Source: Pontibacter sp. HSC-14F20
Lineage (GTDB): Bacteria; Bacteroidota; Bacteroidia; Cytophagales; Hymenobacteraceae
Assembly (NCBI RefSeq): GCF_019599265.1
Contig: NZ_JAHZTC010000015.1
Coordinates: 1-64,000 of the forward strand
DNA length: 64,000 bases
Reading direction: 5' to 3'
Under the pieces are notes generated by a model. That model was not told the origin of the DNA and made no database searches. It saw only the letters and a program-made list of their open reading frames with translations. Made by a program: the position numbers and the translations under genes. Numbering within the stretch: position 1 is the first letter of the stretch; the number at the start of each line of letters is the position of its first letter. Shown here in pieces: positions 58,146 through 64,000 of the stretch.

Positions 58146-59333
58146 ATGTCAGATATTTCGAAGACGAGCATACAGATAAAACCTCATACCGGCGATGTGG
58201 AGAAGGCAGTGCGTGGACTGGGCTGGGAGTGGTGTGTGGAAGATGGCTGCGCCAATTACGTGCCCGGTGAAGCGGTGGTAATCTCGGAAGACGAAGCCGA
58301 GGAACTGTTGGATGCCGCCAGCTCGCTCTACGACATGATGATGCAGGCCATCCCGAAAGATCTTCCGGATGCTTTCCTGAAAGTGCTGGGTATACCGGAG
58401 AACCTTTGGCAACTGGCGCGCCTGTCCTGGAACGACGATCGTCAGGTGCATTTATATGGCCGCTTTGACCTGGCCATGACGCCGGACGGCCCCAAAATGC
58501 TGGAATTTAACGCCGATACCGCCACCTCTATACCTGAAACAGCTGTGGTGCAATGGGCCAGTCTGGCCGCTGCCGGAAAAAATGATGCCCTGCAATATTC
58601 AGGTCTTTACGAAGCCTTGGTGGAGCAACTCAAGGTATGGCGCGAGCGCAATGAGAATTTACCACCAGCCTTGCTGGTTACCTATATCGGAGCCAGTGCC
58701 GAAGACGAAGCCAACTGCTCCGTTATCACACAAGCTGCTAACGAAGCCGGTTTCGAAGCTCACATGTGCCCGATCGAGGATGTAACTTTCACAGCGGAAG
58801 GTGAGGAAAAAGGGGTATGGGCACAGATAGAGCAAGATCAGTGGCGACACTTTTCGTTTCTGTTCAAGCTCCTGCCCTGGGAGGAGATTGCCTGGGAGGA
58901 ACCTGAATTGCTGAAAACTCTCACGTTGCTTGCCCGTTCCCGCACCATCACGATTGCCAACCCTGCCTATACCTTGATGTTTCAGAGCAAAGGCATGCTG
59001 GCCTGGCTTTGGAAGGCTTTCCCGTACCACCCGCTCTTGCTGGAAGCTGACATTGAGCCATTGACAGGTAAGTATATCAAAAAGCCATACTTTGGTCGCG
59101 AAGGACAGAGTGTAGAGGTAGTAGACCGCGGGCGTGTGACCAAAGTGCGGGGCGAGTATGATCAGCAGCAACAGGTATACCAGCGCTGGTGCGAGCTGCC
59201 CGAAGACAGCAAAGGCTATCAGTACCAGGCCGGCGTGTTCTGGTCAGGTGAGGGAGCCGCCATTGGTTTCCGCCGCGAAAAAGGTATCATCACTAACCTT
59301 TCGCAGTTTGTGCCGCATCTGGTGGAAGGTTAA
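58146..59333 (+). CDS. Glutathionylspermidine synthase family protein (YgiC-like)
   Basis: 395 aa from the ATG at 58146; the 18 upstream codons (MLVPIPSFAFQ) have no support. ATP-grasp enzyme: LYGRFDLAMTPDGPKMLEFNADTATSIPE (about 117-145) and KPYFGREGQSVEVVD (about 319-333) are the ATP/magnesium-binding blocks of GSP_synth. E. coli YgiC and YjfC lack the amidase of the true synthetase; their amine and peptide substrates are not settled. Its neighbour upstream is a YgiB-like lipoprotein, suggesting a joint job at the envelope. Next downstream is map, 29 bases later. Confidence 0.9.
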   Translation: MSDISKTSIQIKPHTGDVEKAVRGLGWEWCVEDGCANYVPGEAVVISEDEAEELLDAASSLYDMMMQAIPKDLPDAFLKVLGIPENLWQLARLSWNDDRQVHLYGRFDLAMTPDGPKMLEFNADTATSIPETAVVQWASLAAAGKNDALQYSGLYEALVEQLKVWRERNENLPPALLVTYIGASAEDEANCSVITQAANEAGFEAHMCPIEDVTFTAEGEEKGVWAQIEQDQWRHFSFLFKLLPWEEIAWEEPELLKTLTLLARSRTITIANPAYTLMFQSKGMLAWLWKAFPYHPLLLEADIEPLTGKYIKKPYFGREGQSVEVVDRGRVTKVRGEYDQQQQVYQRWCELPEDSKGYQYQAGVFWSGEGAAIGFRREKGIITNLSQFVPHLVEG

Positions 59334-59361
59334 TATTTCTTAAAATTTAAATGGTATAGCC

Positions 59362-60120
59362 ATGTCAATAGACTCAGAAGAGGATCTGGAAGGTATAAAA
59401 AGGGTGAGTGAAGCCGTGGCCTTTACCCTGAAGCAAATGCGAGAGCATGCCAAACCAGGTATGACTACAAAGGAACTGGACGACTTCGGTTATCAGATAC
59501 TGCAGTCCTGTAAGGCGCAGTCGGCACCGAAAGTCACCTACGATTTTCCCGGCTATACCTGCATCAGCATCAACAACGAAGCGGCACACGGTATACCGTC
59601 CGATAAAACAGTGCTTAAAGATGGTGACCTGGTAAACATTGATGTATCTGCTGAGCTCAATGGCTATTATGCTGACAACGGCGGTTCTTTTATACTGGGA
59701 GAAGACATCCACGGCTTAGGCAAATTAGTGGACACATCACGTACTGCCCTGCACAAGGCGCTAAAGGAAATAAAAGGTGGCAAAAAAATAGCTGAGATAG
59801 GCCGTATCATAGAGACTGAAGCAAAGAAAAATGGCTTTAAAGTAATCAAGAACCTGGTCGGCCATGGCGTCGGACGCAGTCTGCACGAAGAGCCGCACGA
59901 AATTCCCTGTTTCTATGACAAATACGAGACACGCCGGTTCCGGAAAAACACAGTGGTGGCCGTAGAAACCTTTATCTCGACCAAAGGAAGCTATGTGCAC
60001 GAGAAAGGCGACGGTTGGACACTGCTCGCTGATTCGGGCGCTTACGTAGCGCAGCACGAGCACACGATCCTAATCACAGACGGAGAGCCGATCATTCTGA
60101 CAGCTGCTAACGGCATTTAA
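59362..60120 (+). CDS. map: Type I methionine aminopeptidase (M24 family)
   Basis: 252 aa. The five metal ligands are present: Asp in NIDVSAEL (about 95), Asp in YYADNGGSF (about 106), His in GHGVGRSLHEEP (about 170), Glu in VVAVETFIS (about 204) and Glu in AQHEHTILI (about 236); AAHGIPSD holds the substrate His. HGDTS is replaced by ADNGG and IEPM by VETF compared with E. coli, a variant form. It removes initiator Met from nascent proteins; the divergence leaves open whether another peptidase of the family is the main map. It runs toward the nuo genes but precedes their promoter. Confidence 0.88.
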   Translation: MSIDSEEDLEGIKRVSEAVAFTLKQMREHAKPGMTTKELDDFGYQILQSCKAQSAPKVTYDFPGYTCISINNEAAHGIPSDKTVLKDGDLVNIDVSAELNGYYADNGGSFILGEDIHGLGKLVDTSRTALHKALKEIKGGKKIAEIGRIIETEAKKNGFKVIKNLVGHGVGRSLHEEPHEIPCFYDKYETRRFRKNTVVAVETFISTKGSYVHEKGDGWTLLADSGAYVAQHEHTILITDGEPIILTAANGI

Positions 60121-60132
60121 CTGAGTGACGTG

Positions 60133-60165
60133 CTTGGCACATTAGCACATTAAAAACTACCTTTG
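60133..60165 (+). promoter_or_regulatory. Promoter of nuoHIJK
   Basis: CTTG (60133-60136), a 21-base spacer and TACCTTTG (60158-60165), matching TAnnTTTG exactly and the -33 with one mismatch. It lies 25 bases before the nuoH ATG. Confidence 0.65.
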
Positions 60166-60189
60166 CGCGTTCCTAAACCCTGACTGCTT

Positions 60190-61293
60190 ATGCTTGCTTT
60201 TCTGCTGACACTTATGCTCCTCCTGGGTATCGTCATTGTGTTGGCGTACGCAGAGCGCAAGGTGGCTGCTTTTATGCAGGACCGCATGGGCCCAACTGAG
60301 GCAGGTCCGTATGGTTCGCTACAATCGGTGCTGGACGTGCTGAAGCTGCTGCAGAAAGAGGATATTGTGCCCGCAGCAGCCGATAAAAAACTGTTTAAAC
60401 TGGCTCCGATTCTGATATTCGCTGCCGTTTTTGCAGGCTTTGCAGTCATACCTTTCACCCCGGATCTTATACCTGCCGGCATTGGCATCGGCGTTTTTTA
60501 CCTGCTTGCTATCATTTCACTCGACGTGGTGGGCTTGCTTATGGCTGGCTGGGGCTCCAATAACAAATACGCTATGCTGGGTGCCATGCGCTCCGTGGCT
60601 CAGATTGTGTCGTATGAAATACCAGCGGGGTTGGCCATTCTTTCTGTTGTGATGATCTGCCAGTCACTCGATTTTCAGGAGATCAGCTACCAGCAAGGTA
60701 TACTACTGAACCGTTTCTCCGGACTTGAGTTTGAAACGAACTGGCTGTTCGGCATCGAAGCCTTAGGTATAAACACCACCAATATTGGTGGCATCACGAC
60801 CTGGAACATTTTCAGGGCCCCCATTTTACTGGTAGCTTTTGTGATCTATTTCATTGCATCATTGGCTGAGAGTAATCGTGCGCCGTTTGATATACCAGAA
60901 GCGGAATCGGAGCTGGTCGCGGGTTTTCATGTGGAGTACTCGGGTTTCCGGTTTGCTGTGCTTTTTCTGGCAGAGTATAGCATGATGGTGCTGGTAAGTC
61001 TGGTGGCCGTTATCCTCTTTTTGGGGAGCTGGAACACGCCTCTGCCAAATCTGACGGCGCTGAAGTTTGCTAACTGGACAACAGGTACGGTAGGGGAGTT
61101 GTCAGGTATACTGTGGGGAGGCTTCTGGCTGCTCAGTAAAACCTTTGTATTGCTGTTCCTGCAGCTGCAGATCCGTTGGACTTATCCGCGCTTGCGTGTC
61201 GACCAGCTCATGCACCTGTGCTGGAAAGTGCTCACACCCGTTGCGTTAGGCATCGTGCTGCTGGCTGGCATTTGGCGGCTGCTGATGGTTTGA
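60190..61293 (+). CDS. nuoH: NADH-quinone oxidoreductase subunit H
   Basis: 367 aa, eight or nine helices. It forms the quinone-binding membrane arm link of respiratory complex I. Signature blocks: ERKVAAFMQDRMGPTEAGPYGSLQSVLDVLKLLQKED (residues 18-54, quinone site), MLGAMRSVAQIVSYEIPAG (about 124-142), and SLAESNRAPFDIPEAESELVAGFHVEYSG (about 224-252). Longer than E. coli NuoH (325 aa) by a loop around residues 165-195, as in other Bacteroidota. First of nuoHIJK here; nuoA-G are not upstream, where map lies instead. Confidence 0.96.
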   Translation: MLAFLLTLMLLLGIVIVLAYAERKVAAFMQDRMGPTEAGPYGSLQSVLDVLKLLQKEDIVPAAADKKLFKLAPILIFAAVFAGFAVIPFTPDLIPAGIGIGVFYLLAIISLDVVGLLMAGWGSNNKYAMLGAMRSVAQIVSYEIPAGLAILSVVMICQSLDFQEISYQQGILLNRFSGLEFETNWLFGIEALGINTTNIGGITTWNIFRAPILLVAFVIYFIASLAESNRAPFDIPEAESELVAGFHVEYSGFRFAVLFLAEYSMMVLVSLVAVILFLGSWNTPLPNLTALKFANWTTGTVGELSGILWGGFWLLSKTFVLLFLQLQIRWTYPRLRVDQLMHLCWKVLTPVALGIVLLAGIWRLLMV

Positions 61294-61414
61294 GTTAGGG
61301 GTTGAAGAGTCTAGTAGTTTAAGAGTAGGAAGGATATAGAGTGTTGAAAACCGGGTTGCTAATTTCCGCTAGGGAGGATCAAATTAGCTTCCAGCTTATT
61401 CTCACATAGTTAAT

Positions 61415-62023
61415 ATGGAAAAATCGTCCGTTCAACATAAAACAGGTTTTTGGGAGGTGGTAAAGTCGCTGTTGAGTGGCTTGCGACTGACCTGGCGGCA
61501 TTTCCGAAATGCGGACAAGCGGCGTGCTCCTGTGCCGGTAATGGACGAGAATTACTTCAATCAGCCCGAAGGACTGGTGACGCTTACCTATCCCTACGAG
61601 GCTATACCTGTTCCGGAAAACGGCCGCTACCGCCTCCACAACGAGATCGACGATTGCATCGTGTGCGACCTTTGCGCCAAGATCTGCCCAGTCAACTGTA
61701 TCACCATTGAATCGGTGAAGGCAACAGAGGAAATCGGGATGACCTCAGACGGTACCAAAAAACGCCTTTACGCTCCTGTTTTTGATATTGATATGGCCAA
61801 GTGCTGCTACTGTGGTCTCTGCACCACCGTCTGCCCAACCGATTGCCTGACCATGACGCCTGTGTATGATTTCGCTGAAGTGGACATCAAAAATATGATC
61901 TACCACTTTACGGATCTGACACCCGAGCAGGCAGAAGAGAAAAAGCAGCTATTGGCCAAACAGCAGGAAGAAATGGCCGCAGCCAAAGCAGCTGCACTGG
62001 CAGCGAGGAAGCAACAGGGCTGA
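61415..62023 (+). CDS. nuoI: NADH-quinone oxidoreductase subunit I
   Basis: 202 aa. Two ferredoxin-type clusters: CIVCDLCAKICPVNC (about 80-94) and CCYCGLCTTVCPTDC (about 130-144), each CxxCxxCxxxC, binding N6a and N6b [4Fe-4S]. They pass electrons from the NADH arm to NuoB. The C-terminal tail is a charged helix of Gln, Glu, Lys and Ala (EQAEEKKQLLAKQQEEMAAAK), an extension compared with E. coli. The gap of about 120 bases after nuoH has no gene. Confidence 0.96.
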   Translation: MEKSSVQHKTGFWEVVKSLLSGLRLTWRHFRNADKRRAPVPVMDENYFNQPEGLVTLTYPYEAIPVPENGRYRLHNEIDDCIVCDLCAKICPVNCITIESVKATEEIGMTSDGTKKRLYAPVFDIDMAKCCYCGLCTTVCPTDCLTMTPVYDFAEVDIKNMIYHFTDLTPEQAEEKKQLLAKQQEEMAAAKAAALAARKQQG

Positions 62024-62061
62024 TTTAAAGCAAATGACTAAGTAAACTGATACTGATAAGT

Positions 62062-62574
62062 ATGTTGTTCTACATATTCGCAGCGCTAGCTATACTTTCG
62101 GGAGCCTACATGGTGCTGACGCGGAACCTGCTGTATGCCGGTTTTTCGCTGCTACTTACTTTACTAAGTATAGCCGCCATTTATGTGTTGCTTTTTGCTG
62201 ATTTTGTAGCCGTTACCCAACTGATGGTATACGTAGGCGGTGTGCTCGTGCTGATTCTTTTCGGCATCATGCTCAGCAGCCGGGTACACGATAAGTCGGT
62301 TATGTCAGAAAATACGAATGTAGGATGGGGCGTTACGATCTCTATGCTCACACTGATCGGGTTAAGTTATACCATCTGGCAGGCAGGTTTCAGTTCACTT
62401 CCATGGATTCAACAGGGTGATACCAACGTTTTGGCTGGGCAAAAGAGTACCGTGCAACTTATCGGTATAAAACTGATGACCGACTTTGTGCTGCCTTTCG
62501 AGATAGCCTCTCTATTGTTGCTTATTGCGCTTATGGGAGCCGCTTACATCGCCACTGAAAAACAGAACGTATAA
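62062..62574 (+). CDS. nuoJ: NADH-quinone oxidoreductase subunit J
   Basis: 170 aa, five helices. LTRNLLYAGFSLLLTLLSIAAIYVLLFADFVAVTQLMVYVGGVLVLILFGIML is the family core (about 20-70). It is a membrane subunit of complex I helping proton translocation. Its stop codon overlaps the nuoK ATG by one base (TAATG). Confidence 0.95.
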   Translation: MLFYIFAALAILSGAYMVLTRNLLYAGFSLLLTLLSIAAIYVLLFADFVAVTQLMVYVGGVLVLILFGIMLSSRVHDKSVMSENTNVGWGVTISMLTLIGLSYTIWQAGFSSLPWIQQGDTNVLAGQKSTVQLIGIKLMTDFVLPFEIASLLLLIALMGAAYIATEKQNV

Positions 62575-62888
62575 TGTTAACCGAGATTCCGTTAGAACAT
62601 ATTCTGCTGTTGAGTGCTGCCTTGTTCACGATTGGCATCCTGGCCGTCATTACCAAGCGCCATGCCGTGGTGGTACTGATGGGTATAGAATTGATCTTCA
62701 ATGCAGCAAACCTCAACTTAGTAGCCTTCAGCCGTCACGATCCCCAACTGCTGCAGGGCCAGTTGTTCTCGCTTTTCGTTATCCTGGTCGCCGCTGCCGA
62801 AGCTGCCGTAGCGCTTGCCATTGTGCTGAAGGTATACCAGCATTTCAAAACAGCAAACCTTAATGAAATTATAAGTAAGGAGGGATGA
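62574..62888 (+). CDS. nuoK: NADH-quinone oxidoreductase subunit K
   Basis: 104 aa, three helices; MnhC/MrpC-like. The conserved Glu of helix 2 lies in VLMGIELIFNAANLNLVAF and the next Glu in AAAEAAVALAIVLKVY. These residues take part in proton movement. nuoL should follow, but the plus strand ends here and a minus-strand AT-rich gene begins 26 bases on. Confidence 0.95.
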   Translation: MLTEIPLEHILLLSAALFTIGILAVITKRHAVVVLMGIELIFNAANLNLVAFSRHDPQLLQGQLFSLFVILVAAAEAAVALAIVLKVYQHFKTANLNEIISKEG

Positions 62889-62914
62889 ATAACTGGTTAA
62901 TTCATAATTTTCAT

Positions 62915-64000
62915 TTAGCTAAAGCTTAACATCCCCTTAACTAGTACTACGACTTTATAAAAAGTGTCTGATAAAAATTGAAGTATTAGGATAGGTGCAA
63001 GAGTCTCCACATATTTTATAATACTCCAATTATAAGAGGGAACACCTACAATCAAGCACATTAAAGTAAGGAATGATTTGGAATTACTTAAGCTACTGTT
63101 GAGTTGCCTATTAATATAAGCGGAAATACAAACAAAAGTTGAAGGCAATATATCGGTTAAAGTCTGCTTTGGCACTATTAAGAGAATTGCAAATGTCGAG
63201 GAAGTCCATAAGAAAACCCACCGTCCGTAATCCCACCCTAATATAAAAAGTGGAGCCACAGCAAATAATTGAATTATTAAGAGACTTGATAAATGTGCTA
63301 TATTGAAACTTAAAATGGGTTTATAATTTAATATCCTAAAATTGAGGTTATTGATATTTATTAGAATAAAGTAGATAGAACTTATGATAAGTGCCCAAGC
63401 AAAAGGCGCATAGATGTCAAAGTCAAAATTTTTGATTGTGGCGCCAAAATAACTAAGTCCTTCTGCTAGTGTCCACGAAATACCATCAATTGCAGCTGGC
63501 GGTGCCTCGTTTCCCCCTTGTTCAATGGGAAAATTGATGTTATTCCAAGATCTCCATATGCTGGAGGCAATTTTAAGAGTTCCCTTGAAGTATGCTATGC
63601 TAATGAAGGTGATAAAGGCTGGGAGCAATTGCAACGAAGCAATAGAAATATTGTATACAAATGAGCGTGCTTGAGATGTGTATACTTTTTGGTTTCTATG
63701 ATATAGTAAGAGAAATATAAATGGTAAGCCAAAGAATGCAATAGATTCGTGTATTAAAATTCCTATTACTAAAAATAGGTTAACTAGTGCTATAACAAAC
63801 TTGCCACCTTTTGTTATAAAATACATAGCTGCAATAAAGAGCAAAAGCTCTATCACATCTTTTCTTACCCAAAAGTCATTAATGATTGGATTACCGAGAA
63901 AGAATACAAAAGGAAATAGAAAAACAGGGTAGCCCTTGACAATAAAAGATTTTAGAAAGAAATAAATTAAGAACAAATAAGCAATCAGGCTTAATAAAAT
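62915..64000 (-). CDS. EpsG/Wzy-like polysaccharide membrane protein, 5' end outside the window
   Basis: The frame is open to the window edge, so the gene starts beyond 64000; about 361 codons are seen. There are ten or more helices, e.g. SFIVKGYPVFLFPFVFFLGNP, LLLFIAAMYFITKGGKFVIALVNLFLVIGILIHESIAFFGLPF. Pattern HE in ILIHESIAFFG and the DWRE-like layout (WDYGRWVFLWTSS) fit EpsG-type or O-antigen polymerase-like proteins. Very AT-rich with no CTATACCTG nonamer, unlike its neighbours. Substrate unknown. It may start a polysaccharide locus inserted at the end of nuoK. Confidence 0.72.
   Translation of the reverse strand: MLLSLIAYLFLIYFFLKSFIVKGYPVFLFPFVFFLGNPIINDFWVRKDVIELLLFIAAMYFITKGGKFVIALVNLFLVIGILIHESIAFFGLPFIFLLLYHRNQKVYTSQARSFVYNISIASLQLLPAFITFISIAYFKGTLKIASSIWRSWNNINFPIEQGGNEAPPAAIDGISWTLAEGLSYFGATIKNFDFDIYAPFAWALIISSIYFILININNLNFRILNYKPILSFNIAHLSSLLIIQLFAVAPLFILGWDYGRWVFLWTSSTFAILLIVPKQTLTDILPSTFVCISAYINRQLNSSLSNSKSFLTLMCLIVGVPSYNWSIIKYVETLAPILILQFLSDTFYKVVVLVKGMLSFS

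Noticed and set aside
1-64000. CRISPR array or prophage
   Set aside because: No regularly spaced direct repeats, cas genes, integrase or phage structural genes were seen; the dispersed nonamer is not regularly spaced.

Overview
This window comes from a Bacteroidota chromosome, most likely order Cytophagales and probably a Pontibacter-like member of the Hymenobacteraceae. The evidence is the set of lineage-typical families (BatA-type VWA proteins, DUF4199, DUF4249, STN-type and OMP_b-brl TonB receptors, SPW-repeat protein, DAHP synthase fused N-terminal to chorismate mutase), weak Shine-Dalgarno sequences, and promoter boxes of the TTTG-N20-TAnnTTTG type. The genus is an inference; no 16S gene is present.

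Layout. 1-150: end of an rRNA operon (5S 3' part plus terminator). 626-7155: BatA-like protein, a dihydroorotase homologue that has lost its catalytic residues, two DUF4199 membrane proteins and two glycosyltransferases. 7540-14740: an outer-membrane operon (periplasmic protein, STN-TonB receptor, DUF4249 lipoprotein, large macroglobulin/plug-like protein). 14816-26645: mostly housekeeping (purB, GT51 glycosyltransferase, YfeH-type transporter, DAHP synthase/chorismate mutase with a leader-peptide attenuator, TerC, polyprenol-sugar synthase, hemG/hemY, GmhB-like phosphatase). 26646-29850: an AT-rich accessory block of four genes. 30004-32488: an ECF sigma/membrane protein/hydrolase operon lying between two copies of a ~110-bp repeat, one of which carries a truncated lipoprotein gene. 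32579-41553: arginine decarboxylase, arginase family, argS, glutathione peroxidase, menA, aldo/keto reductase, nicotinamidase, PIG-L deacetylase. 41822-46788: outer-membrane proteins and a DEAD-box helicase. 46789-54821: CoA transferase, phenylalanine hydroxylase with a likely attenuator, phosphatase-superfamily lipoprotein, ABC-F ATPase. 54918-62888: SPW and RDD proteins, murI, a ygiB-ygiC-like pair, map and nuoHIJK. 62915-end: an AT-rich polysaccharide-type membrane gene running off the window where nuoL would be expected.

The most unusual signal is not a gene. The nonamer CAGGTATAG / CTATACCTG (core TATACCTG) recurs about 75 times by eye on both strands, inside and between genes, where about two copies of the 8-mer core are expected by chance. 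Inverted pairs of it form several intergenic hairpins and at least one whole terminator, as DNA-uptake sequences do in Haemophilus and Neisseria. It is sparse in the AT-rich blocks. Other items worth a second look are the aroF attenuator with a 28-codon leader ORF, a candidate Tyr- or Ile-rich leader before phenylalanine hydroxylase, the pseudo-dihydroorotase, a 77-bp palindromic repeat family, a 27-aa ORF followed by a strong terminator, and the nuo cluster that stops at nuoK.
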